Positions 22,522 to 33,327 of a stretch of DNA of 64,000 bases are shown piece by piece. This DNA is from Dipteronia dyeriana (lineage: Eukaryota; Streptophyta; Magnoliopsida; Sapindales; Sapindaceae), in the NCBI GenBank assembly GCA_032871835.1, contig CM065296.1, forward strand, positions 57,306,186-57,370,185. Reading direction: 5' to 3'. How positions within the stretch are numbered: the first letter of the stretch is position 1; every line of letters starts with the position of its first letter. The notes below the pieces were generated by a model. That model was not told the DNA's origin, ran no database searches, and worked only from the letters and a program-made list of their open reading frames with translations. The translations under genes were made by a program, and so were the position numbers.

Positions 22522-23322
22522 TTACTGAGGACAGTTACTCTTCCACTGCCCGACCTTGTTACAATGGAAACATTTTCCTTTGTCTTGGTCGGTGGAGGTG
22601 CCCTTCTTTTTGCTTTGAGATTTCATAGGTTTGGGCTTACCTTTTGCCTTCCCAACGGACCTCTTCCTCTTCTTATTATTAGAGGAAGATGGTTCGACAA
22701 CATTTGCCTCACCGGTCTTGCCCTTATTGTCCTTAATCAATGACTCAAAGGTAGCGAGCTCATTGAGCAACTGTGCAAGACTGAACTTTAACTTGTTTAT
22801 CCTGTAGTTGATTTTAAACTGATCAAAACTCTTTGGAAGAGTCGTCAGTATGATGCTCACTAGACTGGGTTCGTCAATGGCCCCGCCATTGACTTCTGTC
22901 GTGTTGAAGTATGACATCATGCTCAAGACATGTTCCCGGACTGATGTACCTTCCTTCATGCGAGCGAGCATAGCAGAACAAACAGTTTAGTATTGCTTTT
23001 GCTCGGAGGGCTGCCCAAACATAGCTTGCAATGACTCCATGATTTCGAATGCTGAAGTCATTGCTTAGTGCTTTGTGACAAGTACTTCTGTCATTGAAGC
23101 CAACAGATATGTTTGGGCCTTCTCATCAGATGAGACCTATCGCTGGTATACCTCACAAGTAGTTCGTGTGGCATCGGCAGTAGACGCTGGAGGACATTCC
23201 TCCGTAAGCACAAACTTGAGGTCTTTGGTGACCAAAATTGAATTAATATTAAGTTTTCACTTAGTGTAGTTATCACCAGTTAATTTGTCATTTGCGAGAA
23301 TATGAAGTAATGCAGAAGGCAT
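22522..23322 (-). pseudogene. B2 Gag remnant with zinc knuckle
   Basis: Gag starts at the Met at 23322 (MPSALLHILANDKL). A TGA replaces the Trp codon in the context NYTK-stop-KL, one codon from the stop found in B1. The later part (22971-22522) keeps the gag core, the basic tail KKRKRSVGKAKGKPKP and a complete zinc knuckle CFHCNKVGQWKSNC (CX2CX4, Gln at the His place, then CX pattern). A further stop lies near 22990. Confidence 0.78.
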
Positions 23323-24858
23323 TGCTGAAATAAATAAAACATTCATTCTGTCATTTATTTAAAACAAGTGCGAGTGCTTTGATATAAATTTAAACATGAT
23401 GCATGAACATGTTTAACCAACTAGAACTAAACTAAAACTAGTTACTATACCACGTCAATCCAACATACCACAAAAAAGTGCCACTTTAGGGTCGGTCAAA
23501 TCTTTGCATGTTGGACCGAGACATTCTCAATCAAATGATATTCTAGAATAACTCTTATTCCATACCATTCAACCATCATTTATTCAGTCAGGTTTTTAAA
23601 TAACAAACTTAATCAAAACCTTCGTGAGTGTAACCCACCATTTCAGATCTCACTAGCTTAACTCGATAATTGCCGCCTTAGGGTTGGTCAATCCCGAAAT
23701 ACCCTCAGAAATCCTATCTGTTAGAAAGTCAACCTTGGTATTGACCTTTGTGGAAACCCTCCTTAGGGAGGACGAAAGCAAAGTCGTCAAGAGGCACCAC
23801 TCGGATCTCACGATGTTGAACTAATGATGGAGATCACGGGATATATATGTCATATATCCCTCTCCCATTCACTATTTTAAAACTAGGAATTTCTATTATT
23901 CGTTAATGCACTCAAACGGTTAACTTTAATCAAGTTATCTTGCGCATTAACTAATTAGAAACAAATTCTAATTAACTAATAAATGATTTTTAACAATTAC
24001 AAATCTAATCTATTAGTGAATAATCTATGCATTTGTAAACTATTTACTAAGCACATATTATTATGTTTGCGTATACCAAGTTTTAATATTAAAACTCTAA
24101 CACATTATTCGGTTCATTTATTATTAGAAAATTAATCACATTAATCATAATTACAAAAATGACCACATTAATCTAACTTATTAAACTCTTTAATAACTAG
24201 ATTAATATTAATGAGAATTATTAAGTTTTTTAACCATTAAAAAACTAATCTCATTTTCATAGCCAATTTATGTATTTACCCATTTTAATCACATTAAACA
24301 AATACATAAAATATCAGGTTATGATGTATGTATGACATATCAAATATATTTATGCAGGCACATCTAATCTAAATGACATACGTATGCATGACAATGCTTT
24401 TATCATCACATAATATAAAGCAAACATGAATTGACCGAGTACTGTGGATTATTTAACCTAAAAAAAATTGGAATCTAAAATTACAAAAATAACCCCAAGG
24501 CATTTTTTCAGGTCCTTGATCTTCTTGTAATTTCTGAGTCTTCCAATCTTTTCAGGTCACTCCGATTTATTTCATAAATTCTTCTTCGCGATTTTTCCAG
24601 GTTTTCAATATAGGTCATTTTTTTTTAACAATACAATAACAGTAAAAAAAAATTAATAATAAACAAAAAAAAAATAGTAATACAACCCATAAACCCTAAA
24701 TCCACAATACTATATAATTAACGATCAATCACGTTTTTGTAAATTTAAAAAATTAATATACATACAAAAACAGTATACAGTCAATTTAAATCGTGCCTAC
24801 ACAATCATACATACAGGAGCATCGAAAACAATTTCCTGTTCCAAAAAAAAAAAATTGG
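23323..24858 (-). other. Untranslated leader of B2
   Basis: No gene is seen. It matches the leader of B1 (11955-13486), with several small insertions and deletions in A+T-rich tracts. Confidence 0.7.
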
Positions 24859-24871
24859 CTCTGATACTAAT
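24859..24871 (-). promoter_or_regulatory. Primer-binding site of B2
   Basis: The minus strand reads TAGTATCAGAGCC, a one-base variant of the usual TGGTATCAGAGCC, next to the LTR edge TGTTGGAACC at 24872. Confidence 0.85.
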
Positions 24872-25421
24872 TGTTGGAACCCCGTTCACCGTCACGCAGT
24901 GAACTTGGGATCGTAATTATTTTCGGAACTGATACATATAATATTATTACACTAATAAAATATATATGTAAATACAGGAAATTGTAATCAATAATAAAAA
25001 AGAAGAATAAAATAGAACCATACCAACGTTTGGATGCTCCTTCACTTTTCGATTTGCTCATGATCTATACCACTGATCTTCCTTACTATATCTCGGGATT
25101 GGTAAGTGCACATGTGCGCTTCACGGACTCAAGATCTTTGAATGGAGAATGAAGAAAAACTAAGAAACTCTTTCTTTATTTTCACTATACAACACTTGTA
25201 TTGTTTGCATCTCATACAAACTCTAATGTATGTGTTGATATGTATTATACGTACACATTAATGGCTTTTGTCTGTTGCGTGCTGAACATATTCAACTGTA
25301 CACTATACCAACAAAAAACAAGCCAAAAACTCTTTTGACTTTTTTTTTTAAACTGATACATGACTTTCTTTTTTTTTTACTCAAATATAATATATATATC
25401 TTTGTGGTTCGGTTTTCAAAG

Positions 25422-25453
<32 letters not shown>

Positions 25454-26829
25454 ACTTTTAAAAAAAATCTGATCAAATCTAATTTGATTTTTAAAAACTT
25501 TCAAATAAAAAATATCTCATATCTTTTATTTAATTAAATTTTGAATTCAAACTATTTAAATTAAAAAATAAAATATTTAATTTAATAAAATAAAATAATC
25601 ACATTATCTTATTTTATTCAAAAATAAATATCAACATACACCCTCCATTTATTGATTAATAACATAATTAAATAATCTCATTATTTTAGTTATTTAATCA
25701 CCATTATCCATTAATTAAATAATCTCATTATTCAATTAATTTTCGAATAAATACGTGTCACTTTCGTAACACAATTAATTAAACAATCCAATTAATTAAC
25801 CGTGACCCTTGTTACCTAAATCGATCGGGCTAGCAAGGGGACCTAATGGACCCACGGTATTTTGAGCTCCAATAATCCTCGGAATCATTAATTAAACTCT
25901 TTAATTAATATTCTTTGATTATTAACTCCAGTGTTATTCCACTAAAAACCCCGAAACTGCAATCTCTCAATTGCAGACTTTTTTACATAGACTGATCCAA
26001 CTCGGCGTCCATCGATATAGCCATTACACATGGTGTGATCCTCCACAGTAGTTCATAATTAGAGCTGGGTCATAATGCCCGTTATACCCCTCTAATTACA
26101 TATATCCTTTAAGTACCGTTAATTCTCTAATGAACAATAAATTCTATTTCTTCACGGAATTCGGAGAGTGCTCATATTGTCCAAGCCACGAATCAACCCT
26201 TAAGGGAACTACCATCTACTTCTCACAAGAAGGAGTGGATTCCACTATTGTGTACAAACCTTCCCAGCTACAAACCAAACCGTAATCCCAACATACGGAG
26301 CATATTGATCAGGAACTGCATCTGACCTCACCCATGGTATATCAAAGACCACGATCTGACCTGAAGGAGTCGATAAGACACTCTTGATTAAGATCACCCA
26401 CACATAGCCATCATTAGTTGATATATATGAATCTCATCGGTAAACGGATTTTGGTGAGAGATTTATATAGATCATGGCCTAGTCCTATATGGTCACATCA
26501 CATAAGGTGCCTCCATTCCCATATCTCATATGAATGATTCAGGATAGAATCATCGTATAGTACAGAATGGACCGCAACTTTAGATTAACAACAAATAAAG
26601 TACCCAACTTTATTTGCTATCTATGAACTCTTTAGATTGCACGTCTCTTACTGTATCCATCTGTATGACACTCATATACACAATTCGAGATTACATCCGG
26701 CAATCCAGGATGTTAATATGTGCACAAGTTTATAAAATAAATAACATAACAAGAATGAATTGAACATTTCTTTTTATTTACATCATAAATCCGTTTATAA
26801 ATTACATGCTTAAGGTATAAACCCCAATA
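24872..26829 (-). repeat. 5' LTR of B2
   Basis: The LTR runs from TGTTGGAACC to CCCCAATA (the relatives end CCCCAACA), 1958 bases. It is the only full-length LTR of family B in the window that has both termini. It lacks the second copy of the 55-bp repeat found in B1. A TA tract lies at 25426-25454. Confidence 0.88.
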
Positions 26830-27304
26830 TCGAATACATACAGAATGAGTCATACTCTAATAAGGCGTCTGGAAGCACACTTTGATAAGGAATCGAATTT
26901 CCCTATCGATGCCAGAGTCCAAATTAGGCAAGAGACCTAATACGTGAAGAACGCAAAACAGGAAAGAAGAATAAAACGACTCAAACACGTCAACTTAATT
27001 TACTTGTATAGCACGAATTAGGGTTCTATGCATGTGTAAATAGACCCCTAATATTACCCATGAAAGGGTTGAAGATAAATTAAGACTTTAGAGAGCACGA
27101 GAGATTGAGTGTGTAATCGATTATTCATAGTGAAGTTCTTTCCTCACCGGTTTTCGGCTATCGTGGACATTTCCACATTTTTGGGGTTTTACCACGTAAA
27201 ATCCTCGTGTTTCTTTTTCTTTCTTAACTATTCATAATTAGCAATTGTATGATTTCATATACATTATGTTCGATGTGTGATTCATCCAAAAATCACCGTC
27301 AACA
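26830..27304 (+). repeat. Probable solo or truncated LTR, another copia family
   Basis: The right end reads AAAATCACCGTCAACA followed by ATAGGT, which resembles the LTR end and a damaged primer site of plant copia elements. Inside it, GGTTTTACCACGTAAAATCC and CGTGTTTCTTTTTC (27195-27230) are typical of the R/U5 part of such LTRs. The left end is not defined because it abuts B2. No coding sequence follows, so it is a solo or broken LTR. Confidence 0.6.
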
Positions 27305-27357
27305 ATAGGTTTATAATAAAACAATCTCTAAGTTAACGAAATAGAAAGTCTTACGAT

Positions 27358-30313
27358 TTATTTTGTTTGGTGTGGGGGGGGACTTGATGCGGACACCACG
27401 TTGTTAGAGAAGGGCATATTCCTCTTGAGAAACTTCTCAAAGCTAGTCGGTCGCTTAGTGTGAAACCCCACCAAATGCAACATCGAGGGTAAAAACCAGC
27501 GTAAGGGGGCTACCTGATGCTTCCTAATATGTACTGGGACTACCTGTCTCAAGGGGTCCAGAATGTGCATCTTCCCAAGGGTGAGGTCGACGGTCACCAA
27601 GAGCCAATGTTGGTGTTTAATGTTGAATGGTATCAGGACTTGTAAATGTATCAAGAAGGTGTTAGGACATACAAAGACATTTTATTTTAAATATGCACAA
27701 CACGTAACACTTACCGGGCCGACCTCGTGCCACGGACGGGTTCCAATCGGGGCACGACCACGCACCGTCGTAAAGTCATCAACGAACCACTAGAAATTTA
27801 GCACATTCCACCGTGATGTGGTGATCTCCCCTTGAGCATCACGAGGCATCATTCTCCCTCACTGTGTGTCCAATATGTTGATCCTTTGGTTGTACACAGT
27901 GGAGAATACTCGTTGATGCTTCCGAATATAAAAGTTATAAATTGTTAGCAGTGTAGCATTACTTAAACAAACATAAAATAGAAATTCATGTAATGCATGT
28001 ACCGTGTCCTCCAATTTCATGAAGTTGGACCCGATCTGGTGGAACCATAAGGTATCAGCTGGCTCCAAAAAGTCCACATCATGTCTGAATAATTGTTGCA
28101 TTAGCTACATAATTATTTACTTTAAATAAAAAAGATTGGCAAATACATAGATAAATTTGTACTAACGGTTCCTGGTTGAGTTCCCCTTGTAGGCTTTGTA
28201 AGCCCTAATATGGTTAGTGTCAACCAATCCTTGGTGGTCAAAAACGTGATCCTTTGCCTGAGACAGTACCCTCGGCCTGTTCGACTAACATGGATCTATG
28301 TAAGGGTTGAGCAACTCCCAACCGCGCTTGAGTAAGCACCTCTCAGGCTGAACTCCAGCCTTTAGGGTGTGCGGCGAGGAGGAACTCTGTCCCCGTAGAT
28401 CAGCTGGGTGAGGTGGAGAGGACCGCTGTGGCTGGATTGATGGGGAAGGTGGAAGTGACCACTGAGGCTGGATGGATGAGGTAGATGGAAGGGACCACTA
28501 CGGCTGGATCGATGGGGGAGGTGAAGGGGACCGTTGGGCTGCTCTCTATATCCACCAATCCTATTTGACCCCCCATGTACCCATCAGTCTTGTCTCCATG
28601 ACTAAAGTCGGGATCAGTAGATGGTGGACCATCTGGGTGTGTATGCATCCTCGAGCCCTGAAGCCCCTCGATAAATTCTAGTAACTCCCGGTGCTGCTGC
28701 TGTCGATCCTCGTCACTCTTCTGAATCTTATCCAGCAACTCCCAGTGCTACTGCTGTCATTGATCCTCCTCACTCTTTCGGAGGACTTCAGGTAACTCGT
28801 TAAACTGGTTGTTCCCATAGGGCTTGAAATCATGTCTACGTTGTTAGTACTAAAACAGTCAACAGGTTGCGTTAACAAAAAATAAAACTGTCATCTTAAC
28901 TTACCTCTCCATCACGTCCAATGCCAGCACGTGAATCCCCTCTAGATGTAGTAAGTCTGGGGGTGGTAAACCGAACATGTCTATGCCTCACTTGTTGGGG
29001 ATTCAGCTCAGATCCCTTACTGTCCATGGCCTTGAAACCCGTAAACTGCTGGTCAAAAGCCTCTGTCTCACTAGACCACCCACCCCCACCCTCCGGGTCG
29101 AAACCCTCTGTCCCACTACTCCCGCCAGTGGTAGTCTGATCAAGGACGGAACCCGAAAGCTGAAGCATGTCCTCTTCTACAAACAAGCTCCCTGCCTCGT
29201 TTAGCCTCACAAAGTACTGTGCCTATGTCTCAGATGATGTGGGCACCATTTTCATCCTCGTACACATCTGAAACCTTAGTTAGCCCAATGTAATTGTATA
29301 CTAGTGATGAATAGAAACATGTACAAATTAAATAAATACCCGAGCATTGAAAATCTTGGCCAACTTCTTCCCTCTTTGTTGTTTGCTTAACTCCGACTTT
29401 AATATATGGGGATGCAGGACTGTATCCCTTCAGGTGCCAAAATGGATGCCCAGATTGGGGATCACCTCGAAAGCAAATATCTGTATCAAACATAAGTACG
29501 ATAAGAATCCATAAATTTTTGGACATGATAAATAGAGTACAGGTTGTAATTCAAAGTTCTTACCAACATGGCATGAAATAGACTGTAAATGTTATAGGTC
29601 TCCACCGTAAGTACGTCAGCGCCCTTTGCCTGTTGGCGTCTCTCAAACATCTCACGTCGCCCGTCAAACACATGCTTGAATGAACAAACAGAATGCCTGT
29701 ACACGTGGGCACCTCAAGGGAATGCATCGAGGTCCTCCACTAGCCGAAATTGCCAAACTGGAATCTTGAATCTCTCGTCCACCCCTATCAGTATCCAGTT
29801 CAACATATAGATGAGATAGAGCTTCACAACATTGTACATTTCCTTAAACTCTCCACGGGTGAGAAAAACCCTCAACTCCTCGAACGATACCTCATCGATA
29901 CCACCAAAGTACCGCTCACGTCTGCCATTCTCCACTGCTTCATACCGGGTCACGTCCAGTACAACTCCAAAACGTAACCCGGTGATTAAGTAAAATTCTA
30001 CCTTATAAAACCTCACCGAATGGTTCCCTAACAGAAACTGCATCTCATATGTTGGCCCTTCATGATGCAACTCCCGCATAAGCAGTCGGTGGATAACACC
30101 ACCCGAAAACTTCATCTGTTGATGCATCGTCATGAAATGGCCAAAACAGGACGCCATTAACCGATACCGGTCTTCCACAGTAAAATCTCCAGGGATTCGG
30201 TTCAGTGTGTTGTCTATACGGCCAAGGGCATCAAAATGGTCATGGGGAGTTAGTTCCCCCTTGTACCAGTCTCCCTATTGATTTTTGAGCGAATCCTTCA
30301 ACTTATTCCTCAT
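27358..30313 (-). pseudogene. Mutator-type transposon gene: DUF1985 plus truncated Ulp1-like protease
   Basis: A multi-exon minus-strand gene. The likely start is the Met at 30313 (MRNKLKDSLKN), with a stop at 30277-30275. The first large piece (30178-29714) is a DUF1985 domain: YRLMASCFGHF, then FYKVEFYLITGLRFG. A splice-like GT at about 29567 and CAG at about 29480 join it to GDPQSGHPFWHLKGY. A Ser/Pro/Thr-rich middle (29210-28400) follows. The last part is a C48 (Ulp1-type) protease: VDFLEPADTLWFHQIG, then IKHQHWLLVTVDL with the catalytic His and HILDPL with the Asp. The frame ends at 27358 before the QxxxDCG region, so the active-site Cys is missing. Such DUF1985/Ulp1 proteins are carried by plant Mutator-like elements. 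Confidence 0.75.
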
Positions 30314-30384
30314 TTACAATATCACAAAAACAATACATAAGTAAACTGAAAAAGGTTCGGAAACAACATTAAAAGTCTCAAGAG

Positions 30385-30790
30385 TTTCCTAAAAAAAGCT
30401 TGGGCATTTGTGAAAAAAGCCCGGGCCTTTGAAAAAAAAGCTTAAAGCTTCAACAAAAAAAAAATGCTCGATCATGTTTTAAAAAAACTCGGGTGTTCTA
30501 CTAAAAATCTTGATCCTTGAAAAATAAGCTCGAACCTTTACAAAAAAAGGCTCGATCCTTTATAAAAAAAAGCTCGAACCCTCACAAAAAAACTCGAACA
30601 TGTTCAAAAAAACCTTGATTTAACTAAAAAGAAACTCGATTAAACTAAACCTAATTTTCAACAAAAAAATTCTTAGACCTTTTACAATAAAGCTCGATTC
30701 AACTATAAAAATTCTCGAAGCTTTTTCAAAAAAGCTCGATTCAACTATAAAAATACTCAGAGCTTTTTCAAAAAGTTTCGGTTACCCAGA
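30385..30790. repeat. Irregular AAAAAAGCTCGA subterminal repeats
   Basis: About fifteen diverged copies of A5-A8 followed by GCTCGA or CTCGAA lie just upstream of the DUF1985 gene and inside its terminal repeat. The core is that of the large array at 33310-48405. The segment 30613-30660 (CTTGATTTAACTAAA, then CCTAATTTTCA) also resembles the landmark CGATTTAACTAAATCAATTT that recurs in the array. Two near-identical 50-base copies lie at about 30688-30775. Confidence 0.8.
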
Positions 30791-31121
30791 TTTTCATCTT
30801 TCTCAATAAATATTCAACCTCATTTTAAACCCTAACCTAACCCACAACCATTTTCAGATCCCAATTCAACCATAATCTACAATTTCAATCGACAAAAAAA
30901 ATTCTAACATGCAAAGCAACTTCTCAACAACAAAATCAAACTCAACTTACCTCAACTGATTACAAATCTTCTGGTGAAGTCTCGAAATTTTACTACTCTC
31001 TAACTTCCGGTTACTGCACCGTCAAAACCATTACCGTCGATTCACTTTCCTTCGATTAAACTTACTCAAATTTTTCTCTCTCTATTTTTTTCTCTCAGTT
31101 TGAAAACGATAATTCACTGTT

Positions 31122-31233
31122 TCGGGGTATTTTGGTCTCGTCACCTAAATTGGTGCGTTTTAAACATGGATTATTAATGTGGTGATATTTGCACAATAGT
31201 CCCCTCAAAAAGTACCATTAATTTTTCGAGCCC
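31122..31233 (-). repeat. Terminal inverted repeat of the Ulp1-type element
   Basis: The reverse complement of this stretch aligns with the left end of the array element (33058-33168): GGCTCGAAAAATTAA matches GGGTCAAAAATTAA, and further in, ATGTTTAAAACGCACC matches ATGTTTAAAATGCACC. It is the right end of the element carrying DUF1985/Ulp1. The left end was not found; it was probably lost with the 3' end of the gene. Confidence 0.65.
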
Positions 31234-32196
31234 TTATTAATAAAACATCATAAGCTTATCATGTTCTCTTTTACATCAAACTTTAAATTTATACAACCAC
31301 AATCATAGTATGCCAATCACAATCTCTACTCAAAAGCCCTCTCATCTACTTCAATTTTCTATATAAAAACTAACAAAAAAATCTCAAATTTTTTCCATCT
31401 GATTCCATTAGCACTCACTCACATACAAACTCAAAACACTGAAAAAGTAGGAGGCATTGGATTACATTGGGTGATGATAAAATGTTTAGGTGGTAAGAAG
31501 ATTATTTCTATGACTTCTTTTAATATTTTAATTTTATTATTTTGTTGAATAATTTTAATCTTAGTTTTTGTTTTTTTCTTTTTTGTTTAATTCACGATGA
31601 TTCAAGAAGTCGTAAACCAATCTCAAATATCATTTTTTTTTATCAAAACGAAGCATCTCTATCTATTTTTAGATTCAAACACTTTAGAAGTTAAAACTTT
31701 TGGATTGATTATTGTTGTGACGTATTTCGGTTTCTTTATCGTGTTTACTTTGGTAAGAAAAAATTGAAACATGAATTTAAACATCGCTGGAATTAGATTT
31801 TCAAGTAGATGTCCATTTTGAAGTTCCAGCTACAGCTTCTACTGCATTGTAAGTTGAATTTGGAAATACCGTGTTATTTGTTGATATTTTAAGGTTTCAC
31901 CCAAATTTGATTCTTTACATACATATGCTAAATTCTTCTTCTTTTTCGAAACGGCCAAATATTTTGTGTTTATCACATTGCAGGGATGGAAAAATTAAAG
32001 TTAATGGTGGTGATTGCATCGAAGGTCTTCTCATGACTACAAAGCAATTTTCTTTCAAAAACTTGAGGTCCGATAAAAGTAGCACTTGGTGACTTTCAGT
32101 TTCGATTTCGATGTTAAACATGTAATTATTGTTATTATTTTAATGGAAAAAGTAAACTAATGAATGTTCTAACGATTGAATGTTAAAAGTTCTTTG

Positions 32197-32200
<4 letters not shown>
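31234..32200. other. Non-coding A+T-rich DNA
   Basis: No gene is supported. A frame of 73 codons at 31871-32092 contains DGKIKVNGGDCIEGLL and could be an exon relic, but I do not recognise it and see no continuation that would support it. Confidence 0.5.
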
Positions 32201-32283
<83 letters not shown>

Positions 32284-32299
32284 TGTGTGTGTATATATA
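32201..32299. repeat. TA/TG microsatellite
   Basis: About 100 bases of TA dinucleotides with interspersed TGTA, and a second TA tract beyond the following MITE (32446-32457). Confidence 0.95.
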
Positions 32300-32300
32300 T

Positions 32301-32445
32301 AGGTAGTGTTAATCGGGGTACAAGTTAAAATACTATAAAAGGAAAGTCAATATGTATTTATTGTTTTGTTTCTATAATTATTATGATAACATTCCTTTTA
32401 TAATGTTTTAACATGTTGCCTAAGAGCACATGTTAACACTACCCT
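32301..32445. mobile_element. MITE, 145 bp, in a TA tract
   Basis: The ends are inverted repeats: GGTAGTGTTAA at 32302-32312 and TTAACACTACC at 32433-32443. The similarity continues inwards (ACAAGTTAAAAT..TATAAAAGGAA against TTCCTTTTATAATGTTTTAACATGT). It has no coding capacity. It sits between TA tracts, so the target duplication cannot be read. Confidence 0.75.
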
Positions 32446-33057
32446 ATATATATATATGTATATGATATGATATGATATGGTTTCACATTGCTTTGCGTTA
32501 TTGCTACCATTGTGTGAATTCAAGATATAATTTTATGAAGTGTTATTTAATTTAAATTTATGAGTTAATGGAAGAATATTTGTTGCTTGAAAGAAAAAAA
32601 AAGTGAGCCGTGAGAAAAAGAGACTCTCCATCTCTTTTGAAAAAAAAGAAAAGAAAAACAAATTAAATTATTTTATATTATAACAATTAATAACTAATTA
32701 ATATTTATTTTTTAGAATGAAACTAATTAATTGATATTTTAAAGATGATGAAATATTATTTGTGAATAAAATGAATATAAAATGTTTGGATAATGAGAAG
32801 ATGCGGCTTTCAATCTTTTTAGCAAAAGTAAAATAAAATTATATTATTAGTTTTTTAATTAATTATGGGATAGGAAATATTAAACGGGATTGTTTCGTAA
32901 TTTAAATAACAATGGGATTGATAAGTGAATTTATTCATTATCCCATTATTTATGGGTTGCCTCTTGAATTTTATTTATGAGATTGATTTATGATTTATTG
33001 GCCAAACTACCCAACTATTCATATTCAAATTCCTATTAATTAGTTATATATATATAT

Positions 33058-33168
33058 GGGTCAAAAATTAAATAGCACATTTTGGTGGTGGTATTTCAAC
33101 ATTGTCACAGCTTTAATAACTTATGTTTAAAATGCACCTATTATGGTGAACGGACAAAAATGCCCTCA
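33058..33168 (+). repeat. Left inverted terminus of the array element
   Basis: It starts GGGTCAAAAATTAAATAG. Its inner half (33112-33160) matches the reverse complement of 48590-48633 with few mismatches, and its whole length can be aligned to the reverse complement of 31122-31233. Outside it is a TA tract. Confidence 0.65.
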
Positions 33169-33327
33169 ATAGTTGTTCATAAGAGTCTTTCATTCATTTT
33201 TTACAGTGAGAATTTTGAAATAAAGAGAAAAAGTTTCGTTGAAACTTAGGCGCTACGCAGTCGCATTCGGGGGTAGAGGTTTTTTTTTCTGCTCAGTACT
33301 TAAAAGGCGCAAAACCTTTACTAAAAA

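Larger units (their letters stand above)
19271..26829 (-). mobile_element. Ty1-copia retrotransposon B2
   Basis: Second copy of family B, minus strand: truncated 3' LTR (19271-19832), polypurine tract, RNase H, reverse-transcriptase fragment, an inverted LTR fragment (20999-21397) in place of about 890 bases of pol, integrase, protease, gag, a 1.5-kb leader, primer-binding site and complete 5' LTR (24872-26829). All coding pieces have stops. It keeps the RNase H and polypurine region that B1 has lost. Confidence 0.85.

Noticed and set aside
31871..32121. Overlapping frames of 73 and 68 codons on opposite strands
   Set aside because: No family recognised, no neighbouring exons that support a gene, and the A+T-rich context makes chance frames likely.
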